Below, one piece after another: positions 20,482-28,204 of a stretch of DNA of 64,000 nt. This DNA is from Enterobacter asburiae. GTDB lineage: Bacteria; Pseudomonadota; Gammaproteobacteria; Enterobacterales; Enterobacteriaceae. Location of the stretch: assembly GCF_007035645.1 (NCBI RefSeq), contig NZ_AP019632.1, positions 868,001 to 932,000 on the forward strand, in the 5' to 3' direction. Positions within the stretch are counted from its first letter, which is position 1; each line of letters starts with the position of its first letter. The notes under the pieces were generated by a model that was given only the letters and a program-made list of their open reading frames with translations, searched no databases and was not told the origin of the DNA. Both the position numbers and the translations under genes were made by a program.

Positions 20482-21606
20482 ATGAGCGCGGGAAGCCCTA
20501 AATTCACCATCAGCCGTGTTGCGGCATTATCACTGGTTTCGCTCTGGCTGGCAGGCTGTACAAGTTCTAATAACGCGCCTGCGCCCGTCAGTTCTGTCGG
20601 CGGAAACAGCGGCTCGGGTAACACGTCCGGCGGAATGTTGATCACTCCTCCGCCTAAAATGGGTACCTCTACGGCGCAACAAAATCCGCCAATCCAGCCG
20701 GTTCAGCGTCCAATGACGCAGCCGACGCAGATTCAGCCAGTGGAACAGCCTGTTCAGACCCAGAATGGCCGCATAGTCTATAACCGTCAGTATGGGAACA
20801 TTCCGAAAGGCAGCTATACCGGTGGCAGCACCTATACCGTGAAACGCGGGGATACGCTGTTCTACATTGCGTGGATTACCGGGAACGATTTCCGTGACCT
20901 CGCGCAGCGCAATAACGTCCAGGCCCCATATGGTCTGGAAGTGGGGCAAACGCTCCAGGTTGGCAACGCGACGGGCACGCCGCTTACGCCTGGCAACACC
21001 GTTTCAGCGGCCGATGTGACGGCTCAAAATAACAGCGTTAAGCCTGCACAAAAATCCACCACGGTGGTTGCTTCACAACCTGTAATTACGTATTCTGAGG
21101 ATTCAGGTGATCAGACTGCTAACAAAATGTTGCCGAATAATAAAGGGACTGCGACTGTTGTCACAGCACCGGTAACGGCACCTGTGGTTAGCTCTACTGA
21201 ACCGACTGCCAGCAGTATGACCTCCAGTTCGCCAATATCTGCATGGCGCTGGCCAACTGACGGCAAGGTTATCGAGAACTTCTCTTCCTCCGAGGGGGGA
21301 AATAAAGGGATCGATATCGCAGGGAGTAAAGGACAGGCGATCATCGCGACCGCAGACGGGCGCGTTGTGTATGCCGGTAACGCTCTGCGCGGTTACGGTA
21401 ATCTTATTATCATCAAACATAACGATGATTACCTGAGTGCCTACGCCCATAACGACACAATGCTGGTCCGGGAACAACAAGAAGTTAAGGCGGGGCAAAA
21501 AATCGCTACCATGGGTAGCACCGGAACCAGTTCTACACGCTTGCATTTTGAAATTCGTTACAAGGGGAAATCCGTAAACCCGCTGCAGTATTTGCCGCAG
21601 CGATAA
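20482..21606 (+). CDS. nlpD: Murein hydrolase activator lipoprotein NlpD
   Basis: NlpD activates the amidase AmiC at the division site. The 374-residue precursor has a lipoprotein signal with lipobox LAGC (Cys26). A Pro/Gln-rich linker follows, then a LysM domain (about 114-158, [14 protein letters not shown]) and a C-terminal LytM/M23 domain (about 255-374). The peptidase motif is degenerate: the first metal His is Asn (NKGIDIAG), and the terminal HxH is RLH (STRLHFEIR). It is therefore an activator, not an enzyme, as known for E. coli NlpD. The rpoS promoter lies inside this gene. Confidence 0.96.
   Translation: MSAGSPKFTISRVAALSLVSLWLAGCTSSNNAPAPVSSVGGNSGSGNTSGGMLITPPPKMGTSTAQQNPPIQPVQRPMTQPTQIQPVEQPVQTQNGRIVYNRQYGNIPKGSYTGGSTYTVKRGDTLFYIAWITGNDFRDLAQRNNVQAPYGLEVGQTLQVGNATGTPLTPGNTVSAADVTAQNNSVKPAQKSTTVVASQPVITYSEDSGDQTANKMLPNNKGTATVVTAPVTAPVVSSTEPTASSMTSSSPISAWRWPTDGKVIENFSSSEGGNKGIDIAGSKGQAIIATADGRVVYAGNALRGYGNLIIIKHNDDYLSAYAHNDTMLVREQQEVKAGQKIATMGSTGTSSTRLHFEIRYKGKSVNPLQYLPQR
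21068..21103 (+). promoter_or_regulatory. Main rpoS promoter inside nlpD
   Basis: TTGCTT (21068-21073) and TATTCT (21091-21096) are 17 bp apart. The expected transcription start near 21103 is about 563 bases before the rpoS ATG, very close to the 567-base leader known in E. coli. The long leader is the target of Hfq-dependent small RNAs in that species. Confidence 0.7.
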
Positions 21607-21665
21607 TTTGACGGGGCATGCCAGCCAGGGTGTCTCGTTCAGGGATCACGGGTAGGAGCCACCTT

Positions 21666-22658
21666 ATGAGTCAGAATACGCTGAAAGTTCATGATTTAAA
21701 TGAAGACGCGGAATTTGATGAGAACGGAGTAGAGGCTTTTGACGAAAAAGCCTTAGTAGAAGAGGAACCCAGTGATAACGATTTGGCTGAAGAAGAGCTG
21801 TTATCGCAGGGCGCCACACAGCGTGTACTGGACGCGACTCAGCTTTACCTTGGGGAGATTGGTTACTCCCCACTGTTAACGGCCGAAGAAGAAGTCTATT
21901 TCGCACGTCGTGCTTTGCGTGGTGATGTCGCCTCGCGTCGTCGCATGATTGAAAGTAACCTGCGACTGGTCGTGAAAATTGCCCGCCGTTATGGCAATCG
22001 TGGTCTGGCTCTGCTGGATCTGATTGAAGAGGGCAATTTAGGTCTCATCCGCGCAGTTGAGAAGTTTGACCCGGAACGCGGGTTCCGTTTCTCAACCTAC
22101 GCGACCTGGTGGATTCGTCAGACCATCGAACGGGCTATTATGAACCAGACCCGTACGATCCGCCTGCCGATTCACATCGTCAAAGAGTTGAACGTTTATC
22201 TGCGCACCGCGCGCGAGTTGTCCCATAAACTGGACCACGAGCCAAGCGCAGAAGAAATTGCCGAACAACTCGATAAACCGGTTGATGACGTAAGCCGTAT
22301 GCTGCGTCTCAACGAGCGCATTACCTCCGTTGACACCCCGCTGGGTGGCGACTCCGAAAAAGCGCTGCTGGACATCCTGGCCGATGAAAAAGACAACGGT
22401 CCGGAAGACACCACGCAGGACGATGACATGAAGCAGAGCATCGTCAAATGGCTGTTCGAGCTGAACGCCAAACAGCGTGAAGTGCTGGCACGTCGTTTCG
22501 GTTTACTGGGGTATGAAGCTGCGACACTGGAAGACGTCGGCCGCGAAATTGGCCTGACCCGTGAACGTGTTCGTCAGATTCAGGTTGAAGGTCTGCGCCG
22601 CCTGCGTGAAATCCTGCAGGGGCAAGGTCTGAATATCGAAGCGCTGTTCCGCGAATAA
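21666..22658 (+). CDS. rpoS: RNA polymerase sigma factor RpoS (sigma-38)
   Basis: RpoS directs RNA polymerase to general-stress and stationary-phase promoters. The 330-residue protein has the group-2 sigma-70 layout: region 1.2/2 with [20 protein letters not shown], region 3, and region 4 with the helix-turn-helix [21 protein letters not shown] chose the ATG at 21666 ([11 protein letters not shown]), which has AGGAG 8 bases upstream and gives exactly the E. coli length. No frameshift or early stop is present, so the allele appears intact. Confidence 0.98.
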   Translation: MSQNTLKVHDLNEDAEFDENGVEAFDEKALVEEEPSDNDLAEEELLSQGATQRVLDATQLYLGEIGYSPLLTAEEEVYFARRALRGDVASRRRMIESNLRLVVKIARRYGNRGLALLDLIEEGNLGLIRAVEKFDPERGFRFSTYATWWIRQTIERAIMNQTRTIRLPIHIVKELNVYLRTARELSHKLDHEPSAEEIAEQLDKPVDDVSRMLRLNERITSVDTPLGGDSEKALLDILADEKDNGPEDTTQDDDMKQSIVKWLFELNAKQREVLARRFGLLGYEAATLEDVGREIGLTRERVRQIQVEGLRRLREILQGQGLNIEALFRE

Positions 22659-22671
22659 GCAACCTTTCGTC

Positions 22672-22704
22672 AAAAAAGGCCCGTCGTGAGACGGGCCTTT
22701 TTCT
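22672..22704 (+). terminator. Rho-independent terminator after rpoS
   Basis: GGCCCGTC and GACGGGCC pair over a GTGA loop and are followed by a T-tract; an A-run precedes the stem. It is 14 bases past the rpoS stop and close to the end of the convergent DUF4440 gene, so it may serve both strands. Confidence 0.9.
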
Positions 22705-22710
22705 TTTGCG

Positions 22711-23088
22711 TTACGGCTTAGCCGTTTCGTGCAGCAGACGCCACACTATCCGATCGCCTTCCTGATTGAGCACCGCGGTTGACCAGCGCACGTTGGCGGG
22801 CAGGTCCGGCCGGGTTTGCGTCTCCCGGTAGTGGAGCACCGCGCCACGATCCCAGCGCTGGATCGTGGACAATTCGTCAATGACGATCTTCAGTCCTGGA
22901 CGGCTTCCGCGCTGGTTTTCCAGAAAACTGGCAAGACCGATATAGTCGATCTGAACGCCGCCCGGCGGGATCATCAGAAAATCCGGGCTGAAGCGGGCGA
23001 GCAGGGCGTCGGAATCACCTTCACCTTTGCCTAACCAGTCTTCAAGCGCAATGTGGAGGTCGATAATGTCGTGTTCGAAAGGCGTCAT
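22711..23088 (-). CDS. DUF4440 / SnoaL-like (NTF2-fold) protein
   Basis: This 125-residue soluble protein resembles DUF4440 proteins of the NTF2-like fold: an early helix (HDIIDLHIALEDWLGKGE), FSPDFLMIPPGG, and a C-terminal beta sheet ending IVWRLLHETAKP. Function is not known for this group; some relatives are isomerases or cyclases. I chose the ATG at 23088, which has CAGGAGAATTC in front and overlaps the stop of the upstream MFS gene as ATGA. An upstream extension would add 36 residues inside the MFS gene. Its coupling to the exporter suggests a shared role. Confidence 0.75.
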   Translation of the reverse strand: MTPFEHDIIDLHIALEDWLGKGEGDSDALLARFSPDFLMIPPGGVQIDYIGLASFLENQRGSRPGLKIVIDELSTIQRWDRGAVLHYRETQTRPDLPANVRWSTAVLNQEGDRIVWRLLHETAKP

Positions 23089-24287
23089 GAATTCTCCTGT
23101 CGCAGCTGGGTGAGCACCTGCGTATTGTTGAGACGAAAAACGTACGGTACAGGCAGCAAGGTCATGCCTGCGGCAAAAATAAACATTCCGTGCCATGCGG
23201 CGAGCGGTGTCAGCCAGGTCTGCGCCAGGCTCAGCGCCTGCGCCAGCAGCAGGGCACCGGCAAAAAAGCTCAGCTGCCGATTAAGATTCCACAGCGCGCT
23301 GGCATCCGGCATCTCTTCCCGGCGCGTCGTCAGAAAAGCGCTGCTCTGAGCCGTACTGCTGCACAGGCTTCCCCCCGCGCCCATTAAGGTAAACGCAATG
23401 GCAGGCAGCAGCGTAGCCGAACTGACGTTAATCAAAAGCAGAATACCCGTCGCCTGCAGCAGGCAGCCGATGACGATCAGCGGTCGGGGGCCGATACGGT
23501 TAAAATAGCGTCCCGTTGCCGTGATGGCGATAAACGATGCCACGGACCACGGCAGCATGAGCATCCCCGTTGCGGCTGGGCTCATGTTCGCCACGTGCTG
23601 AAGATAAAACATGCCCGTGACGTTCACCCCAATAAACATGCCGGGTACGCAGATATAAACGAGCATGGAAAAACGCAAAAGCGGGTCCGCGAGCAACGAC
23701 AGGTTTAGCAGTCTGGCCGCTTTCATCGCGGGCATTTCGTGTTTAAGCCACAGGCAGGCCAAAACAAAGGTCACGACAGCGACCGGTAGCGTGGCGAAAA
23801 ATATCCATCGCCAGCTGAGCGTCTGCACCAGCAGTCCTCCGATAGCAGGAGAGCAGGCCGGGGCAAGCAACGCGACCAGCATCACCGCCGAGGAGAGTCG
23901 GGCCCGCTCGTGAGGCTTAAACTGTTGCCAGGTCAGCGCCTGTCCGACGGGGATCAGTAAGCCCCCTCCCACGCCCTGGAGTACTCGCCAGGCGATCAGA
24001 CTTTCAAGCGTTGCAGACAAGCCCGCCGCAGCGGAGGCAGCGCTGAACAGAAAAAGCGAGAGCAAGATGACTCGCTTTGGCCCGATGCGGCGCGTGAGCA
24101 CGCTGCTGAACGGGATCACCAGCGTCAGGCCGGCAATGTACCCGTTACTGACCCAGGCAAGGGCTGAAGGCGTGGTGTTAAAGGCGTGAGCCATCGCCGG
24201 GAAGGCGACGCTGGCAATGAACATGTTGATCAAATCAAGAAAAAAGCCCAGCAGGTAAACAACGGCGACTTTGCTGCGATACGTCAT
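23085..24287 (-). CDS. MFS transporter, drug:H+ antiporter type
   Basis: This 400-residue membrane protein has about 12 hydrophobic helices. The DHA-family signature appears as WVSNGYIAGLTLVIPFSS in the first helices, RRIGPKRVILLS in loop 2-3, and WRVLQGVGGGLLIP plus WRWIFFATLPVAV in the first half. The substrate is unknown; the family exports drugs and small aromatic or amphiphilic compounds. It is divergent from a LysR gene, with a perfect palindrome in the shared upstream region, and its stop overlaps the DUF4440 start, so the two form an operon. Confidence 0.85.
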   Translation of the reverse strand: MTYRSKVAVVYLLGFFLDLINMFIASVAFPAMAHAFNTTPSALAWVSNGYIAGLTLVIPFSSVLTRRIGPKRVILLSLFLFSAASAAAGLSATLESLIAWRVLQGVGGGLLIPVGQALTWQQFKPHERARLSSAVMLVALLAPACSPAIGGLLVQTLSWRWIFFATLPVAVVTFVLACLWLKHEMPAMKAARLLNLSLLADPLLRFSMLVYICVPGMFIGVNVTGMFYLQHVANMSPAATGMLMLPWSVASFIAITATGRYFNRIGPRPLIVIGCLLQATGILLLINVSSATLLPAIAFTLMGAGGSLCSSTAQSSAFLTTRREEMPDASALWNLNRQLSFFAGALLLAQALSLAQTWLTPLAAWHGMFIFAAGMTLLPVPYVFRLNNTQVLTQLRQENS

Positions 24288-24359
24288 GGTGGATCCTCCG
24301 GTGAGGTGGCGTATCGTATCGATCCGGGAAGAACGGATAAACCTGACAAAGCGCGATAT

Positions 24360-24382
24360 ACTGTCAAAAATATTTTGACAGT
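24360..24382. promoter_or_regulatory. Perfect palindrome, likely operator of the LysR-type regulator
   Basis: ACTGTCAAAA and TTTTGACAGT are exact 10-bp arms separated by ATA. It lies 13 bases before the LysR-type start and about 72 bases before the divergent MFS start. A long AT-centred dyad between a LysR gene and its divergent target is the usual place for the regulator's recognition site. The palindrome sits so close to the regulator start that autorepression is likely. Confidence 0.65.
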
Positions 24383-24395
24383 AAAAGGCGTGATG

Positions 24396-25283
24396 ATGAT
24401 TAACCTGCAGCGGGCGCAGATGTTTGTCGCGGTGGCCGATACCGGCAGTTTCACTGCCGCAGCCGAGGCAATGGGGCTGACAAAAGCCGTGGTCAGCTTC
24501 AATATTCGCCAGCTTGAAGATGAGCTGGGCGTTACGCTGCTGCTGCGCTCCACCCGCCGCCTGACGTTAACCGAGGCGGGCGCGCTCTTTCATCAACGCA
24601 GCGTGGCGCTACTGAAGGATGCAGAACGGCTGCAGGATGATGTCCGCGCGAATCATGCGGGGCTTACTGGCGAACTGCGGATCACGACTACGCCCGAGTA
24701 TGGCTCACAGGTAGTGGTGCCGCTGCTGGCCAGGTTTAGCCAGCAGCACCCGGATCTTCGCGTGCGGCACGTTTCGTCCTCCCTGCACGCCGACCTTATC
24801 TCGGAGCGCTTTGACGTAGCTATCCGGCTGGGAACGCTTGCCGATTCGCGCAACCACGCCGCGCTGATTTCGCACTTCTCCATTCTCCCCGTCGCGACGC
24901 CCGTGTGGCTCGTTAACCATCAGATCGAAACGCTTGCGCACCTTGCCAACGCCGACTGGATTATTCACGAGCGCCTGGCCTCGCCGCTGCGCTGGCAGGT
25001 GAAGGATGCCAGCGGTGCGCCTGAAACGCTGGAGATAAAAAAAGCGCCGCGCCTGTTTGCCGACAGCGCGCAGGCTCTTATGGCCTTTGCACTTGCTGGC
25101 GGAGGCGTGGCGTTACTGCCGGAATGGCTGGCGCGCGATGCGCTTGATGCGGGAAAACTGGTCCCGGTTTTACCGGGATATACCTTTGCGCAGCAGGGCA
25201 TCTATGCGGTTTATCCCGATGCCCGGCACGTGACGGCGAAGGTGCGCACGTTTATCGATTTTATGCGCACCAGCGTGAATTAA
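24396..25283 (+). CDS. LysR-family transcriptional regulator
   Basis: This 295-residue protein opens with a LysR winged helix-turn-helix (residues 1-60: FVAVADTGSFTAAAEAMGLTKAVVSFNIRQLEDELG). A linker helix and a periplasmic-binding-protein-like effector domain (about 90-293) follow. The LRITTTPEYGSQVV and FDVAIRLGTLADS segments are typical of the CrgA/DsdC-like branch. I chose the ATG at 24396 (MINLQRAQ), because AAAGG sits 7 bases upstream; an ATG at 24393 is equally in frame. It is divergent from the MFS exporter gene, its likely target, and its last 4 bases overlap the convergent MarR gene. Confidence 0.88.
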   Translation: MINLQRAQMFVAVADTGSFTAAAEAMGLTKAVVSFNIRQLEDELGVTLLLRSTRRLTLTEAGALFHQRSVALLKDAERLQDDVRANHAGLTGELRITTTPEYGSQVVVPLLARFSQQHPDLRVRHVSSSLHADLISERFDVAIRLGTLADSRNHAALISHFSILPVATPVWLVNHQIETLAHLANADWIIHERLASPLRWQVKDASGAPETLEIKKAPRLFADSAQALMAFALAGGGVALLPEWLARDALDAGKLVPVLPGYTFAQQGIYAVYPDARHVTAKVRTFIDFMRTSVN

Positions 25284-25687
25284 TCGTGCATCATCTTTTT
25301 GATGAGCGCAGAGAACTGCTCCCGCTCGGCCTTGTTAAGACGTCCTAAAAACGCCTCATCCACCTCGTTGCCAAGCGGTTTACAGCCTGCAAGCAGGGCT
25401 TCACCTTCTGGGGTCAGGAAGACAAACCGGCGGCGCTTGTCGGCCGGATCGTGCTCGCGTTTGACCAGCCCGCGCGCCTCCATGCGGCTGAGCATCTCCG
25501 CCAGGGTTGCTTTCGTGCTGACCGCCACTTCGGTCAACGCCACCTGTTCAATACCCGGATGCTCGGCAATAGAGCGCATCACCGCATACTGTGGCTTGGT
25601 CAGTTCCGGTAAGGCATGTTGCCACTGCGCGGTATGCTGTTGAAAAAGCTGACGTAACAGGTGGAACGCCTCTTGTCTTAGTTCCAT
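25280..25687 (-). CDS. MarR-family transcriptional regulator
   Basis: This 135-residue protein is a winged-helix MarR/SlyA regulator. It has a dimerisation N-terminus, ALTEVAVSTKATLAEMLSRMEARGLVKR as the DNA-binding helices, and the wing DPADKRRRFVFLTPEGE. The ATG at 25687 has GGAG 5 bases upstream. It is divergent from the UbiX/UbiD-type decarboxylase genes, and two inverted repeats lie between. Repression relieved by a phenolic acid is therefore the likely mechanism, as for other MarR proteins beside phenolic-acid decarboxylases. Confidence 0.88.
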   Translation of the reverse strand: MELRQEAFHLLRQLFQQHTAQWQHALPELTKPQYAVMRSIAEHPGIEQVALTEVAVSTKATLAEMLSRMEARGLVKREHDPADKRRRFVFLTPEGEALLAGCKPLGNEVDEAFLGRLNKAEREQFSALIKKMMHD

Positions 25688-25770
25688 GAACACTCCGACG
25701 GAAAAAATCTCCCCCTATGATAGCCGCTATTGCTCTCAATTTTAACGCGGCATCTTTTAGCCATTCGTGT

Positions 25771-25788
25771 GATCGTATGCGAACGATC
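25771..25788. promoter_or_regulatory. Inverted repeat, candidate MarR operator (distal)
   Basis: GATCGT and ACGATC are exact arms around ATGCGA. It lies between the MarR-type gene and the decarboxylase operon, 38 bases upstream of a second, tighter inverted repeat. Confidence 0.5.
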
Positions 25789-25820
25789 TTGTCAGGTAAA
25801 CGATCCTGGAGTAGCTTATT

Positions 25821-25840
25821 TATAATGTTCGTACACGAAC
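25821..25840 (+). promoter_or_regulatory. -10 box with overlapping MarR-type operator before the decarboxylase operon
   Basis: A consensus TATAAT (25821-25826) is followed at once by GTTCGT-AC-ACGAAC (25827-25840), a perfect inverted repeat with 6-bp arms. The dyad covers the expected start of transcription of the ubiX-like gene at 25859. No good -35 is visible at 17 bp, so activity may depend on another factor. The layout strongly suggests repression by the divergent MarR protein. Confidence 0.65.
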
Positions 25841-25858
25841 AAAATATTGAGGTGATGA

Positions 25859-26461
25859 ATGAGATTGATAGTGGGAATGACGGGGGCAACGGGTGCACCG
25901 CTGGGCGTGGCGCTGCTGCAGGCGCTGCGGGAAATGCCGGAGGTGGAGACGCATCTGGTCATGTCTAAGTGGGCAAAAACCACCATTGAGCTGGAAACGC
26001 CCTACACCGCGCAGGACGTTGCTGCCCTGGCTGACGTTGTCCACAGTCCGGCTGACCAGGCCGCTACCATCTCCTCCGGCTCGTTTCGCACCGACGGCAT
26101 GATCGTCATTCCCTGCAGCATGAAAACGCTCGCGGGGATCCGCGCGGGCTACGCCGAAGGGCTGGTGGGACGCGCGGCTGACGTGGTGCTGAAAGAGGGG
26201 CGCAAGCTGGTGCTGGTTCCGCGTGAAACGCCGCTCAGCACCATTCATCTTGAGAACATGCTTGCACTTTCCCGCATGGGCGTGGCGATGGTGCCGCCCA
26301 TGCCTGCCTATTACAACCACCCGCAAACCGCAGATGACATTACCCAGCACATCGTGACCCGCGTGCTCGATCAGTTCGGGCTGGAGCATAAAAAGGCGCG
26401 CCGCTGGAACGGGCTGCGGGAGGCGAAACATTTTTCACAGGAGAATAAAGATGGCATTTGA
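25859..26461 (+). CDS. UbiX-like flavin prenyltransferase, hydroxyarylate decarboxylase subunit B
   Basis: This 200-residue protein is a UbiX/Pad1 flavoprotein. The FMN-binding segments MTGATGAPLG (residues 7-16) and SSGSFRTDGMIVIPCSMKTLA are clear, as are the conserved LVPRETPLS and MVPPMPAYYNHP. It makes prenylated FMN for the UbiD partner encoded next. As first of three genes it matches kpdB of Klebsiella, vdcB of Streptomyces and ecdB of E. coli O157; I leave the symbol blank because these names differ by species. AGGTGA precedes the ATG at 25859. Its stop lies 11 bases inside the UbiD gene. Confidence 0.93.
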   Translation: MRLIVGMTGATGAPLGVALLQALREMPEVETHLVMSKWAKTTIELETPYTAQDVAALADVVHSPADQAATISSGSFRTDGMIVIPCSMKTLAGIRAGYAEGLVGRAADVVLKEGRKLVLVPRETPLSTIHLENMLALSRMGVAMVPPMPAYYNHPQTADDITQHIVTRVLDQFGLEHKKARRWNGLREAKHFSQENKDGI

Positions 26462-27878
26462 TGATTTGAGAAGCTTCCTGCAGGCGCTCGATGAGCAAGG
26501 GCAGCTGCTGAAAATTGAGGAAGAGGTTAACGCCGAGCCCGATCTGGCGGCGGCAGCCAACGCGACCGGCCGCATTGGCGACGGCGCGCCCGCGCTGTGG
26601 TTCGACAACATTCGTGGCTTTACCGATGCCCGCGTGGTGATGAACACCATCGGCTCCTGGCAGAACCACGCCATTTCGATGGGGCTCCCTGCGAACACCC
26701 CGGTAAAAAAACAGATCGACGAATTTATCCGCCGCTGGGATAAATTTCCCGTCACGCCGGAGCGCCGCGCCAACCCGGCCTGGGCGCAGAATACGGTGGA
26801 CGGTGAAGATATTAACCTGTTCGATATCCTGCCGCTGTTTCGCCTGAACGACGGTGACGGCGGTTTTTATCTCGATAAAGCTTGCGTTGTCTCGCGCGAT
26901 CCGCTCGACCCGGACAACTTCGGCAAGCAGAACGTCGGGATCTACCGCATGGAAGTGAAGGGCAAGCGCAAGCTGGGCCTGCAGCCTGTTCCGATGCACG
27001 ATATCGCCCTGCATCTGCACAAGGCGGAAGAGCGCGGTGAAGACCTGCCAATTGCGATTACGCTGGGCAACGACCCGATCATCACCCTGATGGGCGCCAC
27101 GCCGCTGAAATACGATCAGTCCGAGTATGAAATGGCCGGCGCGCTGCGTGAAAGCCCATACCCGATTGCCACCGCGCCGCTGACCGGCTTCGATGTGCCG
27201 TGGGGTTCTGAAGTGATCCTGGAAGGGGTGATTGAAGGCCGCAAGCGTGAAATCGAGGGGCCATTCGGCGAGTTTACCGGGCACTATTCCGGTGGCCGTA
27301 ACATGACGGTGGTCCGTATCGACAAAGTCTCTTACCGCACCAGGCCGATTTTCGAATCCCTTTACCTCGGCATGCCGTGGACCGAGATTGACTATCTGAT
27401 GGGACCGGCCACCTGCGTGCCGCTCTACCAGCAGCTGAAAGCGGAATTCCCGGAAGTGCAGGCGGTGAACGCGATGTACACCCATGGTCTGCTGGCGATT
27501 ATCTCCACCAAAAAACGCTACGGCGGTTTTGCCCGCGCGGTGGGTTTACGCGCCATGACCACGCCGCACGGTCTGGGCTACGTGAAGATGGTAATTATGG
27601 TGGATGAGGATGTCGATCCGTTCAACCTCCCGCAGGTGATGTGGGCGCTGTCGTCGAAAGTGAACCCGGCAGGCGATCTGGTGCAACTGCCGAACATGTC
27701 GGTCCTTGAACTCGATCCTGGCTCCAGCCCGGCTGGCATTACCGACAAACTGATTATCGATGCCACCACGCCTGTCGCGCCGGACACCCGGGGCCACTAC
27801 AGCCAGCCGGTACAGGATCTGCCTGAAACCAAAGCCTGGGCTGAAAAACTGACCGCGATGCTGGCAGCACGTCAATAA
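26451..27878 (+). CDS. UbiD-family non-oxidative hydroxyarylic acid decarboxylase, subunit C
   Basis: This 475-residue protein is the prFMN-dependent catalytic subunit. Family landmarks include IGSWQNHAISMGLP, GIYRMEVKGKRKLGLQP (prFMN pocket), FGEFTGHYSGGRN with the catalytic Glu-Arg region, and the late AVGLRAMTTPHGLGYVKMVIMVDEDVD-type segment. It reversibly removes CO2 from 4-hydroxybenzoate-like acids such as protocatechuate, vanillate or gallate. The subunit context is the same as KpdC/VdcC/EcdC. The exact substrate cannot be read from the sequence. Confidence 0.93.
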   Translation: MAFDDLRSFLQALDEQGQLLKIEEEVNAEPDLAAAANATGRIGDGAPALWFDNIRGFTDARVVMNTIGSWQNHAISMGLPANTPVKKQIDEFIRRWDKFPVTPERRANPAWAQNTVDGEDINLFDILPLFRLNDGDGGFYLDKACVVSRDPLDPDNFGKQNVGIYRMEVKGKRKLGLQPVPMHDIALHLHKAEERGEDLPIAITLGNDPIITLMGATPLKYDQSEYEMAGALRESPYPIATAPLTGFDVPWGSEVILEGVIEGRKREIEGPFGEFTGHYSGGRNMTVVRIDKVSYRTRPIFESLYLGMPWTEIDYLMGPATCVPLYQQLKAEFPEVQAVNAMYTHGLLAIISTKKRYGGFARAVGLRAMTTPHGLGYVKMVIMVDEDVDPFNLPQVMWALSSKVNPAGDLVQLPNMSVLELDPGSSPAGITDKLIIDATTPVAPDTRGHYSQPVQDLPETKAWAEKLTAMLAARQ

Positions 27879-27888
27879 GGAGGAAAAG

Positions 27889-28110
27889 ATGATTTGTCCA
27901 CGTTGTGCCGATGAGCATATTGAAGTGATGGCGACGTCGCCGGTAAAAGGGGTCTGGACCGTTTACCAGTGCCAGCATTGTTTGTATACCTGGCGCGATA
28001 CCGAACCGCTGCGCCGTACCAGCCGCGAGCATTACCCGGAAGCGTTCCGTATGACGCAGAAGGATATTGACGAGGCACCACAGGTGCCGACGATCCCGCC
28101 GCTGCTGTAA
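27889..28110 (+). CDS. Hydroxyarylic acid decarboxylase small subunit D
   Basis: This 73-residue protein is the third gene of the decarboxylase operon, 10 bases after the UbiD gene with an AGGAGG site. It carries two CxxC pairs, CPRC near the N-terminus and CQHC at about residue 26, that may form a zinc knuckle. It then has the conserved tryptophan-rich YTWRDTEP and a C-terminal PTIPPLL tail. This fits the VdcD/KpdD/EcdD family, whose role is accessory and not well defined. Confidence 0.88.
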   Translation: MICPRCADEHIEVMATSPVKGVWTVYQCQHCLYTWRDTEPLRRTSREHYPEAFRMTQKDIDEAPQVPTIPPLL

Positions 28111-28190
28111 AAAAAAAAGCCCGGTGGCGCTGCGCTTACCGGGCCTACGGTTTTGTAGGTCGGGTAAGGCGAAGCCGCCACCCGACAAAA
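28111..28190. repeat. REP/BIME elements also acting as terminator
   Basis: A REP-type palindrome (GCCCGGT...ACCGGGC, 28119-28144) and a second one in tandem (28155-28186, GTCGGGTA...CCACCCGAC) fill the gap between the convergent decarboxylase operon and mutS. Read leftward, the first stem is followed by a run of ten T, so it is also an intrinsic terminator for mutS. The consensus is the standard enterobacterial REP sequence. Confidence 0.85.
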
Positions 28191-28204
28191 CAGACCGCAG
28201 AAAA

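Noticed and set aside
24360..24382. LexA box reading of the palindrome before the LysR gene
   Set aside because: The CTG and CAG are 14 bases apart rather than 10, and the arms extend as a longer perfect dyad, so a LysR site is more likely.
25820..26431. 203-codon minus-strand frame over the ubiX-like gene
   Set aside because: It is antisense to a clear UbiX homolog and covers that operon's promoter.
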